Below are positions 31,614 to 42,813 of a DNA stretch of 64,000 nt, piece after piece. The stretch comes from Entoloma clypeatum (lineage: Eukaryota > Basidiomycota > Agaricomycetes > Agaricales > Entolomataceae), in the NCBI GenBank assembly GCA_963565915.1, contig OY751491.1, forward strand, positions 4,774,001 to 4,838,000, given 5' to 3'. Numbering within the stretch: the stretch's first letter is position 1; each line of letters begins with the position of its first letter. The translations under genes and the position numbers were made by a program. Under the pieces are notes generated by a model. That model saw only the letters and a list, made by a program, of their open reading frames with translations, was not told the DNA's origin and made no database searches.

Positions 31614-33307
31614 CTAGGACTCTCTATATCCCTTAGAGATAGTGTGAAAGGGTGCAAAATGCGCAGATTTTAGGCCTAGATGCATCACGGCCTTATCACT
31701 GTCACCAAAGAACTTGATGATATAGAAGAAAATGCGAGGTCGAAAACAGGAGGGTACACTGAAAAGATCAAGTGTACAAGTAATAGAGGAGTGGAGATTG
31801 ATGACCGCTGATTTTCTGATTTGGTCAAAACACGGACAACAAACAAAAAGGTGATGACTTGTTTCGATGGCGCCGCATCTGAAATGAAACCAGGGCTGGT
31901 GTTCACCCGGGAATTGAGAGTGGAGTGTGGATGTGGAATCGAGTTGCCTGCTGTGAGCGTATAGTTGGGTGACAGCAGAGTAAGATGACAAGGCACAAGT
32001 ATAAGGATAATCCGGTGGTGGATGAGAATCGAACAGGAGATGGGAGACCATGGGTGGTTGTGCAGGGGGGAGCTGGAGTTCATGATCAATGAACCTGAAG
32101 ATGGGTGATTTGAAAAACCCTGCAATAGGTGAATAGGGAGTGTAATCATCCATGGTGAAGGTGGGGACAGGCACAGATGGGACGGTTGTCAGGAATTGAT
32201 GTGACCTAGAGGCTGCTGATTCCACTAAGGGGTTAAGCATCACGAGTAGGGTCTGTGAGTTAGTATGAGCACGAACATGGGATAATGTGAGTGGGAATGA
32301 GCCGGCGCAAAAATCGGGATCCACAACCTCAACATCTTCTCCTACTAAGGTTGTCACTCTTTTATCACCCTTGACATCTTTTCCTACATCTTGAGAACAA
32401 ACCTTCAGAATCCATAGATAAAGGGAACAGTTGGGGTTGGTGTTGAATGAAGGGTGAGAGAGGCGAGTTTGGGATGTGAGGAGACGAACAGAGTTAAGGT
32501 GGTCAGAATAAAGAGTAGGAGGATGAGAAGAGTCAAGGGAGGGATTTTGACCAGCAAAAAGGATGCTGGTGAGAATGCCATAGACTTCGGCAAGAGAACT
32601 AGAGGCTGTAGAACAGCAATTGGCCAGGGATGCAGGGATAATGTGATTGTTGGCAAAGACAGCAAAAGTTGTGGAAGAGGTGGAGAAAGGAGAGGAGAAA
32701 GAGAAGGGTGATGACTGTATGGATGAGGCATTGGAAGCATATAGGTGAGGGGGGGGTGGTGAGAATATGAGAGGAAGGTTAGGTGGGCAAGGCAAGGATC
32801 ACATTTTTGGCAGAAAATTGGCGGTTTTGGCAGGAAAGGAGAAGAGATGTGTCAGGAAAGGAGAGTGTGGGGAGGGAGGAGGGTAGGGAGGATAGCCAGG
32901 AAACAAGGGTCAGCCATATTAAAGAGGATGGTTGAGAAGGAGAGAGAATGGCCGGAATTTGATTGGTGGGGATTGGGAATTAAAATATGCCCACTGTCCA
33001 ACATGGTGAAGGTGAGTAATGCCATGTCAGGCAAGGGAGTTGAGGATGTGGAGGGAAATGGGTGTAAATGCTCTATGGGAGGTAGAGTTTCGTAAGTGGG
33101 CAAGGGAGACATTGCCAAAGAGAATATAGCTGTTATCAGTGGAGATGAGAGAAAGGTCAATGCTTTGGAGTACTTTATGGGCAAGGATATAATAAAAGGG
33201 AAGGTCTTTACCAGAGTGGGAAAAGGATCTGGTCTGGGAGAGGTTTGATAGGGGCGGAACACAATTGTTGAGGTAACAGGTCCAGTCAGCAAGGGTAATA
33301 CATGCAA
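31614..33307 (-). pseudogene. LINE-2 relic: C-terminal RNase H part of a non-LTR ORF2
   Basis: A minus-strand frame at 31614-32795 (393 codons) carries an RNase H-like region (SLAEVYGILTSILFAG, TLYSDHLNSVRLLTSQ), later SRSHQFLTTVPSVPVPTFTMDD, and a terminal Cys/His motif (FRCGAIETSHHLFVCCPCF), the arrangement of LINE ORF2 C-termini. A different frame at 32852-33307 continues upstream (IFSLAMSPLPTYETLPPIEH, HILIPNPHQSNSGHSL). A frameshift lies between. RT and endonuclease are absent. Unlike LINE-1 it is AT-richer and decayed, and is a different family. Confidence 0.65.
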
Positions 33308-33389
33308 GGTTTCGGAAAACCGGGACAGAGTGGTTGAGATCTGGGATGACTTGATGGGTTGGAAGGCCAGAAGAGGTCGAATGTGTGAT

Positions 33390-33606
33390 TAGTGTTTCAA
33401 GGTTCAGTCCAATAGGACTGGAACCAGACCAGACTGAACTGAAAATGAACCGAAATAGACCAAGACCGCAGTCTCGGTCTATGCTAAAATGGGAAGGGCC
33501 CGGTCTTTGGTCTTGACCAAAAAATATTTTGTTGAAGACGGGTAGAAGACTGGTTGAAACCGGTCTAAACTGGTCTTTTTGGGTACTAGTACAGGGTGTC
33601 TACATG
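33390..33606. mobile_element. MITE fragment (GGACTGG family), truncated at the mariner end
   Basis: Begins TAGTGTTTCAAGGTTCAGTCC, like the left end of the complete MITE, followed by GGACTGG/ACCGGTCT-rich sequence. No right terminus is seen; sequence stops at the TA of the mariner at 33607. Confidence 0.6.
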
Positions 33607-33608
33607 TA

Positions 33609-35216
33609 CAGTGCCTCACAAAACTGATTCAATGTTTGCTACTTTGTGAATACCTTCAAAATAACTTTGCAAATAATGCCAATCAAAAGGAGGTATTGGT
33701 ACCTTGTTAAAAGCCCTGCTTCAGGACTCTCGGAATCTGCAGTAATTATGTAATTCCCATAAAAAATGATCAATATATGATCAAATTACTCCAGGGACTC
33801 ATTGAATCAGTTTTGTGAGTATGTACAATAAATACAGTATTTTATACTTTAGTACTTGGTATTACCCCCCTTAGCTTTGATTATTGCCTCTACCCTTCTT
33901 GGCATACTTTCTATCAGGTTTTGACACACTTCTGGCTCTATATTATTCCACACCTCTGCTGCTCTGTCCCAAATCTCCCAGACTCCCTTGGGTGGTGTTG
34001 GATATTCATTCAACTTCCTTTTAATATGAACCCAGAGGTGTTCAATAGGATTGAGGTCTGGGAACTGTGCAGGCCAATCCAGCAGAGCAATATTCTTGCT
34101 GTCCATCCATTTTTTGGCCTTCTTGGAGGTGTGCTTGGGGTCATTGTCCTGCTGAAAAATGATCTCCTCTTCAGAGATTCCACTCTCCTCCATGCTGGGC
34201 AGCAAATTGTCCTCCAAAATAGACACATACTGATCAGCATCCATCCTCCCCTCAACCTCTGCAAGTCTCCCCACACCTTCCCAACCCATACAACCCCAAA
34301 CCATAATATTTCCTCCCCCAAACTTGACTGTGCCCTGAACCTCTCTTTCAATAAGCCCCTCACCCTTCTTTTTCCAGACCCATTCCTTGCCATCTGACCC
34401 AAACCTGTTGATTTTGGTCTCATCTGACCAAATGACCCTCTTCCAGTCCTCCACTGTCCATTCCCTGTGCTTCATAGCAAATGCCAACCGCCTCTTCCGA
34501 TGTATGGCCTTTAAGAAAGGTTTTTTCTTCTTTGTTACAGCCTTGAATTGAGAACCCTTCTCACAGTTTCTGGGGAGACAGGATTGGAGATGACAGTGTT
34601 GATGTGTTTGGTAGCCTGCACAGCATTGGAGGCTCTCCCTGAGGTGATTTGTGAAAGTATGTTTCATGTGTTGGTGGGAGAAAGCTTGGATGGACGACCA
34701 CCAGAAGAGAGATTGTGATGAGGAAGAAGATTCTGAAGCACTCTGGAGACAGTTGGTTGGCTGACACCCAGGTTAGAGGCAATATGACGAGTGGAGTGAC
34801 CATTGGAGGCCAGAGAAAGAATGTTTTCCTTGTGGGAAGAGGAGATAGGGCGCATGATTAATTATGGAGGCTGTTGAGATTGGATTCTTCTTATACAACT
34901 TTCCTTGACAACCCATCAGGGTTCTATTCAAGTTCCATCAGTAAGTCATGACAACTGGTTACCATACAACCAGTGAAGCATTTGATTCTGATAATTGCCA
35001 TAGGTACTCACAAAACTGATTCAATGAGTTGCTGATTTGATTTAATCATATCTCCATGGATTCTGATCTAAATCATATGATTCCTTTATATTCTGAAAGC
35101 CCTGAAGTAGGGCTTTCAATTATATACCAAAGGTTTAATTCAATTGGTATTCTTTGCAGAGTTATCTTAAGGTATTCAAAAAGCAACAAACATTGAATCA
35201 GTTTTGTGAGGCACTG
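33609..35216 (-). mobile_element. Tc1/mariner element, left copy
   Basis: 1608 bp between TA dinucleotides (33607-33608, 35217-35218). The outermost 30 bases of each end, CAGTGCCTCACAAAACTGAT onward, are perfect inverted repeats, and similarity continues inward for about 200 bp. Each end also carries an inner, oppositely oriented copy of CTCACAAAACTGATTCAATG (near 33789 and 35010). The transposase is broken. Identical to 41204-42811. Confidence 0.93.
33849..34855 (-). pseudogene. Tc1/mariner transposase, left copy, broken
   Basis: The N-terminal frame (34855 to 34664) holds a helix-turn-helix (HSTRHIASNLGVSQPTVSRV) and ends at TGA. The same frame continues after that stop with ITSGRASNAVQATKH and SPETVRRVLNSRL before a second stop, where the reading shifts. 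The C-terminal frame (34667 to 33849) holds the catalytic DDE_3 domain: VIWSDETK, FQQDNDPKHTS, DWPAQFPDLNPIEHLW; 34 residues separate the second Asp and the Glu (DD34E). One nonsense codon and one frameshift inactivate it; a short intron across the shift cannot be excluded. It would bind the terminal repeats and cut at TA. Confidence 0.9.
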
Positions 35217-35221
35217 TATTT

Positions 35222-35600
35222 ATGTGGCTGTTGGCCATTGGGTGATAAGGGGGCACATGTTGTGGCAGTTGGGCATGGGACGCCATTGGGCGCAAAGGGA
35301 GGCCATTGAGAGGGGGCCATTGGGCACGAGTGGACACTGTTGGGCAGAGAAGGGGCCGTTAGGTGTGAGTCGACGCCATTGGGCATGTGGAGTGGCATTG
35401 GGTGTAAGTCAATGCCGTGGGGCGTGATAGGGGGCCATTGGGCACGAGTGGAGGCCGTTGGGCATGAGAGGGGGCTGTTGGGCACAGGGGGGGCTGTTGG
35501 GGGTGAAGGAACGCCATTGGGCATGAAAGGACACCATTGGGTGCGAAAGGACGCCATTGGGTGCTAGAGGGGGCCATTGGGCATGAGTGGGCATGAAAGT
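35222..35600. repeat. CCCAAYGGC minisatellite, locus 3 (left arm)
   Basis: Reverse-strand version of the CCCAATGGC array (here GCCATTGGGC units of about 18-21 nt). It adjoins the mariner and is the mirror of 40820-41198. Confidence 0.88.
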
Positions 35601-36246
35601 CAGATGGCGAACTGGACAAAGGGTTTGTTTGGCCCAGAAAGCAGCCAAAGCAAATAAGGGCAAATAGCCTGCCCTCGTTTGGATGCACATCAGGTGAGCA
35701 TCAAATGTGTCAACTAAATATATACACACTTAAAAAAACATCGCACATCTGCCTACATGTCTTACACAGGGGCAGCAAAAGCTTATGCACTATATCAATT
35801 AAGTATTAGAGCATTATGTGTCACTTACTATGTATCTATTTTGTGAAATTTCACCACGGATCTTATGATATAGCGATGCAGAGCTTTGCATCAAATAATA
35901 GTAAACAATGTGCAGAATACATCGCGCGGGTGCGCGCGGCACCTTTCTCATGGTCTAATAAGGGTTTGAAGTCATAGAACTCATAAATACATATGTATTG
36001 ACCTTCTGAAACACCTTGAATAATTTTAAGATGTCTAGATGGGGTAGGGATAATCAAATGTGCAGATTTCAGTAAAAGTGTTATATCTCCATGATTAATC
36101 CACCAAATTTGACAAACAAATGTGCTGTGAGATCCCCTGAATGGGGAGAATCCAAAGCTAAAGTAAAATTTTCTGGTCAAATTTTCGACCTATTTTGCTT
36201 ATATTCACCTTATTAAGTCCTTGAATATTATTTGCATGGTCTGAAT
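35601..36246. other. Unassigned block in left arm
   Basis: No gene recognised. Frames of 72-109 codons are present on both strands but none shows a known domain. It is mirrored at 40174-40819. Confidence 0.35.
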
Positions 36247-36423
36247 TAGTGTTTGAGGGTTTGGTTTGATTCAGTTTTTTGCCTCCAAGAGGGATGGACC
36301 GAGACGGAGACCGGTCTTTCAATACCACAAAAACATAAAAAACCGGACCAGACCGTACAGGACCAGTCCATCGCACCCACAGAGGGTGGACCGAACCGGT
36401 TTTGTATTATATATTGTGTCTAC
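36247..36423. mobile_element. MITE fragment in left arm, cut by the LTR
   Basis: Begins TAGTGTTTGAGGGTTTGG and carries GGACCGAGACGGAGACCGGTC-type words; it stops where the LTR begins at 36424. It is mirrored at 39997-40173. Confidence 0.65.
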
Positions 36424-36743
36424 TGTTATGCTTAACAAACCGTTCCAAGGTTCGGGCAGAGTATGCAGGAAGTGGAAAGGCGAAGAGCAATGTGATTGTT
36501 AAATCTAAGGAATCTAACTATGCTACAGAGGGTTTATATAGGTACTGACTATAGGCGGTAGCGGATGAGTCAGTACTGTGGAAGGCAGTGCACATGAGTA
36601 AGGCGACTGCGGAAGGCTATGTACAATGAGTAAGCTGACTGTGGAAAGCGAGTCATTAGACATAGTAAGTTTGTAAGAGGGCGCCGCATTTGGGTGATAG
36701 GTAAAAGATATGATGTGGTCCTCGTACCGTAGAGTCCGTAACA
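36424..36743 (-). repeat. gypsy-A family LTR, left arm copy
   Basis: 320 bp, TGTTATGCTTAAC...GTCCGTAACA on the plus strand, a shorter LTR variant than the 388-bp copies. The internal side shows the polypurine tract (minus strand GAGGAGGGGAACA). It is the mirror of the LTR at 39677-39996. Confidence 0.92.
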
Positions 36744-36777
36744 TGTTCCCCTCCTCAAGCTCTGTGTCCTCACAGAG

Positions 36778-36967
36778 TCACTGTCCCCACCCCTCATTGT
36801 TGTTGGGGTCGGACCAGTTCGGACTCTCCTTGAGGCTCCAATCATATATTAGCTCCTCGTTGATGGCAACGGCGAGCTCAAGGCCTTTGATAGCCAGCCA
36901 AATATGTCGATTTTCAATGACGAGGGTGCTGGTGTAATTTCCAAGAATTTGTTTCTCCTCGGGACTT
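36778..36967 (-). pseudogene. Partial gypsy-A 3' ORF, left arm copy
   Basis: Only the C-terminal part is duplicated: from [20 protein letters not shown] to NNEGWGQ and a stop. The palindrome edge at 36967 truncates it and fuses it to RT sequence in the opposite orientation. Confidence 0.85.
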
Positions 36968-39138
36968 CTGAGAAGGTGGATACGATCCAAAACTGGCAAG
37001 CACCCACATCAAAAAAGGAAGTTCAGAGGTTTCTTGGATTTGCTAACTTCTATCGACATTTTATTGAAGATACTCAAACATTGCGGAACCTCTCACTGTG
37101 CTCACAGGCGGTACAGCATTTACTTGGGGACCAACAGAGCAGCAGGCCTTTGAAGGTCTCATATGGGCAATTACATCAGCACCAGTCTTGGCATTACCAA
37201 AACCAGAGGGACAGTTCAGGGTTGAAACCGATGCATCGGGCTATGCCATTGGAGCGGTACTCTCTCAGAAGCAAGACGACAAATGGCACCCCATCGTGTT
37301 CTTGTCCTGGACCATGTCCGTGGCTGAACAGAATTACGAGATATATGACAAAGAACTCCTGGCGGTCGTGGAAGCATTGAAAGATTGGAGACACTATCTG
37401 CTCGAAGCCAGGGAACGGTTTGAGATCTTGACTGATCACAAGAACCTGGAATATTTCCGTTGTCCTCAGGATTTAAATCAACAACAACAACGCTAAAAAA
37501 TGAAGTTACAAGACTATGACTTTGAATTATGGCATGTACCCGGCAAGACTAATGCGAAAGCGGACATCCTGTCGCGCTTACCCTGGTATGAAGTGAAGCA
37601 GAACTCGAACCACAAGACAGTGACCAAATGCTCAAGGAGGGACTATTCTTGAAGCGGTTGGAATCAGAAGATGTGGTACAAATAGGGATGTTCACAGAGG
37701 AACAATTCTTTGAAGGGGGTGAAACATCTGATTCCATCAAAATCGGAAATGTCACAACCATCCAAAACCCATGGATTGCGCGCATCAAGGCTTCGAACCG
37801 CATGGAGACAGAAGTAATGCAGGGCCTAAAAAAGAATCCTCATTGGTATCAGCAGGAGAACGAGCCTATTTCCTGCCAGATCCACAATTACGACAAGAGT
37901 TGATGTTCGAATCACATGATACACCAGTGGCTGGACATCCAGGACAGTACCGGACACATGAACTCCTCACTCGCATCTACTGGTGGCCTACCATACTGCA
38001 TGATGTGAAGAAGTACGTGAAGGGTTGCGACACTTGTCAACACAACAAGATCAACCAACAAAAGCGACATGCTCCGCTACATCCCCATGCAGCACCAAGT
38101 CACCCATGGGAAGACATAGGGATCGACGTTGTGGGACCGATACTAGAATCTGATGGAAAAAATGCAATTCTGGTCATCACGGATAGACATTCAAAGATGC
38201 TTCACCTCATTCCGACAACCGTGGAGCTATCGGCTGAAGGATTAGCCAAGATCTATCGGAATCAGATATGGAAGCTTCATGGGATCCCCAAGAAGATCAT
38301 CAGCGATAGGGGACCACAGTTCGCTGCGCAGTTCATGGAGATACTCTGCCGCATGTTAGGGATCAAAAGGAACCTGTCCACCGCATACCACCTACAGACT
38401 GATGGACAGGCCGAGCGATCACATCAGGAAATGGAGGCGTTCTTACGGAACTTTGTCAACCATCTACAGGATGATTGGGCTGAGTGGATCGCAATCGCAC
38501 AGTTCCAATACAATGACAAAGAACATCAGGTGGCGAAGCACACCCCATTCTACCTCAACTATGGTTTACATCCTTGGAAGGGAGAACTCGTGTTAGAAGA
38601 TACCAATCCGGCTGCCAACAACTTCTTGAAAAGACTGAAACAAGCACAGGATCAGATGAAGAAGACAGTTGACACACAATGAAGTCCGTCTCAGGACTAC
38701 CGCATTGGAGATAAGGTGTGGCTAGAAGGGACTAACATCAGGACTGATCGCCCCTCAAAGAAACTTGATGCACTCCGACATGGACCATTCAAAGTCCTAG
38801 AGAAGAAAGGAGCTAGTGCGTACCTTCTTGATCTTCTGAAGACTTGGAAGATGATTCACCCTGTGTTCAACGAGACCCTGTTGTCACCATATGAAACTCC
38901 GAAGTACGCCATCCAGAAAAAGAAACCAGCCCCTGATCCGATCATTGTCGAAGGACGAGAAGAATACCATGTGTCTACAATCCTAGACTCTCAAAAGTTC
39001 TGTGGAAAGATCCAGTACCTCGTCCAGTGGGAAGGATATGGCCCAGAAGAGAACACATGGGAACCTCAAACCAATGTTCAGAATGCTCAAGATCTGATCT
39101 GTGATTTCCATCAGCAGAACCCGTCTCGCCCACGATAA
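36968..39138 (+). pseudogene. pol: gypsy-A' pol relic in the palindrome spacer
   Basis: Starts inside RT ([33 protein letters not shown]), shifts frame near 37090 into RNase H ([28 protein letters not shown]), then the integrase zinc domain (HDTPVAGHPGQYRTHELL, CDTCQHNK), the integrase core (ITDRHSKMLHLIPTT, ISDRGPQFAAQF, AYHLQTDGQAERSHQE) and a chromodomain (EYHVSTILDSQKFCGKIQYL, NTWEPQTN), ending at 39138. A stop lies at 37494-37496, a frame change follows, and another stop at 38680-38682. It is the same family as gypsy-A (50711-53994). Gag, protease and the first half of RT are missing. Confidence 0.9.
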
Positions 39139-39271
39139 AAGACATTTTTCAAAATCCACAACAGTACCGATCTTATCAGTCAAACACACACCGAGTTCCC
39201 CGCTCTAGTCCACTTCTCTGCCCAGTATAGCCTCCCCATTCTTCTTCTACCTCTCAACCATCCTCGCCACC

Positions 39272-39642
39272 ATGTCTAACACCACCACTACCTCCACTTC
39301 CACCGCCGACATCAACCCCACCATTGCCGCCTCATGAACGAAGCACTCTCCATGAGAGACCAAATACATGCCCTTGAAACTTCCCTTGCCGATCTCCTTC
39401 ATTGCCAGATGCATATCCGGCTTCACTCGCTGTCCAACCTCCCCATCACCCCAAGTCCCGAGGAGAAACAAATTCTTGGAAATTACACCAGCACCCTCGT
39501 CATTGAAAATCGACATATTTGGCTGGCTATCAAAGGCCTTGAGCTCGCCGTTGCCATCAACGAGGAGCTAATATATGATTGGAGCCTCAAGGAGAGTCCG
39601 AACTGGTCCGACCCCAACAACAATGAGGGGTGGGGACAGTGA
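39272..39642 (+). pseudogene. gypsy-A' 3' accessory ORF, frameshifted
   Basis: Lies 133 bases after the pol stop and 34 bases before the 3' LTR. ATG at 39272 is in a strong GCCACCATG context; MSNTTTTSTSTADIN is followed by a one-base deletion (GCCGCCTCATG against GCCGCCCTCATG in gypsy-A). The frame then reads [40 protein letters not shown] and ends NNEGWGQ. Restoring the base gives about 123 residues, one copy of the repeat unit that gypsy-A has twice. The Ile/Leu spacing suggests a coiled coil. No known family recognised. Confidence 0.75.
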
Positions 39643-39676
39643 CTCTGTGAGGACACAGAGCTTGAGGAGGGGAACA

Positions 39677-39996
39677 TGTTACGGACTCTACGGTACGAGG
39701 ACCACATCATATCTTTTACCTATCACCCAAATGCGGCGCCCTCTTACAAACTTACTATGTCTAATGACTCGCTTTCCACAGTCAGCTTACTCATTGTACA
39801 TAGCCTTCCGCAGTCGCCTTACTCATGTGCACTGCCTTCCACAGTACTGACTCATCCGCTACCGCCTATAGTCAGTACCTATATAAACCCTCTGTAGCAT
39901 AGTTAGATTCCTTAGATTTAACAATCACATTGCTCTTCGCCTTTCCACTTCCTGCATACTCTGCCCGAACCTTGGAACGGTTTGTTAAGCATAACA
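39677..39996 (+). repeat. 3' LTR of gypsy-A' (right arm)
   Basis: 320 bp, TGTTACGGACTC...AAGCATAACA, preceded by the polypurine tract GAGGAGGGGAACA. It carries TATATAAACCCTC and the predicted RNA start AGATTTAACAATC. It is inserted in a MITE fragment; the 5' LTR is not present. Confidence 0.93.
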
Positions 39997-40173
39997 GTAG
40001 ACACAATATATAATACAAAACCGGTTCGGTCCACCCTCTGTGGGTGCGATGGACTGGTCCTGTACGGTCTGGTCCGGTTTTTTATGTTTTTGTGGTATTG
40101 AAAGACCGGTCTCCGTCTCGGTCCATCCCTCTTGGAGGCAAAAAACTGAATCAAACCAAACCCTCAAACACTA
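39997..40173. mobile_element. MITE fragment in right arm
   Basis: Mirror of 36247-36423; ends AAACCCTCAAACACTA, the MITE terminus. Confidence 0.65.
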
Positions 40174-40819
40174 ATTCAGACCATGCAAATAATATTCAAG
40201 GACTTAATAAGGTGAATATAAGCAAAATAGGTCGAAAATTTGACCAGAAAATTTTACTTTAGCTTTGGATTCTCCCCATTCAGGGGATCTCACAGCACAT
40301 TTGTTTGTCAAATTTGGTGGATTAATCATGGAGATATAACACTTTTACTGAAATCTGCACATTTGATTATCCCTACCCCATCTAGACATCTTAAAATTAT
40401 TCAAGGTGTTTCAGAAGGTCAATACATATGTATTTATGAGTTCTATGACTTCAAACCCTTATTAGACCATGAGAAAGGTGCCGCGCGCACCCGCGCGATG
40501 TATTCTGCACATTGTTTACTATTATTTGATGCAAAGCTCTGCATCGCTATATCATAAGATCCGTGGTGAAATTTCACAAAATAGATACATAGTAAGTGAC
40601 ACATAATGCTCTAATACTTAATTGATATAGTGCATAAGCTTTTGCTGCCCCTGTGTAAGACATGTAGGCAGATGTGCGATGTTTTTTTAAGTGTGTATAT
40701 ATTTAGTTGACACATTTGATGCTCACCTGATGTGCATCCAAACGAGGGCAGGCTATTTGCCCTTATTTGCTTTGGCTGCTTTCTGGGCCAAACAAACCCT
40801 TTGTCCAGTTCGCCATCTG
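40174..40819. other. Unassigned block in right arm
   Basis: Mirror of 35601-36246; no gene recognised. Confidence 0.35.
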
Positions 40820-41198
40820 ACTTTCATGCCCACTCATGCCCAATGGCCCCCTCTAGCACCCAATGGCGTCCTTTCGCACCCAATGGTGTCCTTTCATGCC
40901 CAATGGCGTTCCTTCACCCCCAACAGCCCCCCCTGTGCCCAACAGCCCCCTCTCATGCCCAACGGCCTCCACTCGTGCCCAATGGCCCCCTATCACGCCC
41001 CACGGCATTGACTTACACCCAATGCCACTCCACATGCCCAATGGCGTCGACTCACACCTAACGGCCCCTTCTCTGCCCAACAGTGTCCACTCGTGCCCAA
41101 TGGCCCCCTCTCAATGGCCTCCCTTTGCGCCCAATGGCGTCCCATGCCCAACTGCCACAACATGTGCCCCCTTATCACCCAATGGCCAACAGCCACAT
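40820..41198. repeat. CCCAAYGGC minisatellite, locus 4 (right arm)
   Basis: Plus-strand array of ATGCCCAATGGC units, mirror of 35222-35600, ending next to the mariner TA. Confidence 0.88.
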
Positions 41199-41203
41199 AA
41201 ATA

Positions 41204-42811
41204 CAGTGCCTCACAAAACTGATTCAATGTTTGTTGCTTTTTGAATACCTTAAGATAACTCTGCAAAGAATACCAATTGAATTAAACCTTTGGTATATAA
41301 TTGAAAGCCCTACTTCAGGGCTTTCAGAATATAAAGGAATCATATGATTTAGATCAGAATCCATGGAGATATGATTAAATCAAATCAGCAACTCATTGAA
41401 TCAGTTTTGTGAGTACCTATGGCAATTATCAGAATCAAATGCTTCACTGGTTGTATGGTAACCAGTTGTCATGACTTACTGATGGAACTTGAATAGAACC
41501 CTGATGGGTTGTCAAGGAAAGTTGTATAAGAAGAATCCAATCTCAACAGCCTCCATAATTAATCATGCGCCCTATCTCCTCTTCCCACAAGGAAAACATT
41601 CTTTCTCTGGCCTCCAATGGTCACTCCACTCGTCATATTGCCTCTAACCTGGGTGTCAGCCAACCAACTGTCTCCAGAGTGCTTCAGAATCTTCTTCCTC
41701 ATCACAATCTCTCTTCTGGTGGTCGTCCATCCAAGCTTTCTCCCACCAACACATGAAACATACTTTCACAAATCACCTCAGGGAGAGCCTCCAATGCTGT
41801 GCAGGCTACCAAACACATCAACACTGTCATCTCCAATCCTGTCTCCCCAGAAACTGTGAGAAGGGTTCTCAATTCAAGGCTGTAACAAAGAAGAAAAAAC
41901 CTTTCTTAAAGGCCATACATCGGAAGAGGCGGTTGGCATTTGCTATGAAGCACAGGGAATGGACAGTGGAGGACTGGAAGAGGGTCATTTGGTCAGATGA
42001 GACCAAAATCAACAGGTTTGGGTCAGATGGCAAGGAATGGGTCTGGAAAAAGAAGGGTGAGGGGCTTATTGAAAGAGAGGTTCAGGGCACAGTCAAGTTT
42101 GGGGGAGGAAATATTATGGTTTGGGGTTGTATGGGTTGGGAAGGTGTGGGGAGACTTGCAGAGGTTGAGGGGAGGATGGATGCTGATCAGTATGTGTCTA
42201 TTTTGGAGGACAATTTGCTGCCCAGCATGGAGGAGAGTGGAATCTCTGAAGAGGAGATCATTTTTCAGCAGGACAATGACCCCAAGCACACCTCCAAGAA
42301 GGCCAAAAAATGGATGGACAGCAAGAATATTGCTCTGCTGGATTGGCCTGCACAGTTCCCAGACCTCAATCCTATTGAACACCTCTGGGTTCATATTAAA
42401 AGGAAGTTGAATGAATATCCAACACCACCCAAGGGAGTCTGGGAGATTTGGGACAGAGCAGCAGAGGTGTGGAATAATATAGAGCCAGAAGTGTGTCAAA
42501 ACCTGATAGAAAGTATGCCAAGAAGGGTAGAGGCAATAATCAAAGCTAAGGGGGGTAATACCAAGTACTAAAGTATAAAATACTGTATTTATTGTACATA
42601 CTCACAAAACTGATTCAATGAGTCCCTGGAGTAATTTGATCATATATTGATCATTTTTTATGGGAATTACATAATTACTGCAGATTCCGAGAGTCCTGAA
42701 GCAGGGCTTTTAACAAGGTACCAATACCTCCTTTTGATTGGCATTATTTGCAAAGTTATTTTGAAGGTATTCACAAAGTAGCAAACATTGAATCAGTTTT
42801 GTGAGGCACTG
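41204..42811 (+). mobile_element. Tc1/mariner element, right copy
   Basis: Exact inverted copy of the element at 33609-35216, with TA at both sides (41202-41203, 42812-42813). The outer flank is the gag of a gypsy-A relative; the inner flank is minisatellite, so the two flanks do not come from one simple insertion site. Confidence 0.93.
41565..42571 (+). pseudogene. Tc1/mariner transposase, right copy, broken
   Basis: Same two frames as the left copy: helix-turn-helix frame 41565-41756 ending at TGA (41754-41756), and catalytic frame 41753-42571. The first frame stays readable past the TGA to TAA at 41883-41885, which locates the frameshift to about 41840-41883. The lesions are identical to the left copy, so they predate the duplication. 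Confidence 0.9.
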
Positions 42812-42813
42812 TA

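Larger units (their letters stand above)
33607..36967 (-). repeat. Left arm of a 3361-bp inverted duplication
   Basis: Reverse complement of 39453-42813. Paired coordinates always sum to 76,420, so there are no indels, and I found no mismatch in the stretches compared. It contains mariner, minisatellite, an unassigned block, a MITE fragment, a gypsy-A LTR and the end of the gypsy-A 3' ORF. The outer edge is exactly the TA plus terminal repeat of mariner; the inner edge (36967/36968) joins 3'-ORF sequence to RT sequence. Confidence 0.96.
39453..42813 (+). repeat. Right arm of the 3361-bp inverted duplication
   Basis: Reverse complement of 33607-36967. Here the gypsy-A' 3' ORF and LTR continue naturally from the pol in the spacer, so this arm is the original and the left arm the copy. 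The outer edge is again the TA end of mariner, beyond which lies gypsy-A-like gag sequence. Confidence 0.95.

Noticed and set aside
33607..42813. The whole inverted duplication as a composite transposon moved by its outer mariner ends
   Set aside because: The sequences outside the two TA edges are unrelated (MITE tail on the left, gypsy-A-like gag on the right), so they do not form one interrupted target. The right arm also continues naturally from the spacer.
33607..42813. Simple palindromic-read or adapter artefact
   Set aside because: A 2.5-kb unique spacer and edges that coincide with transposon termini are not typical of that artefact. It cannot be excluded without reads and is listed as a check.
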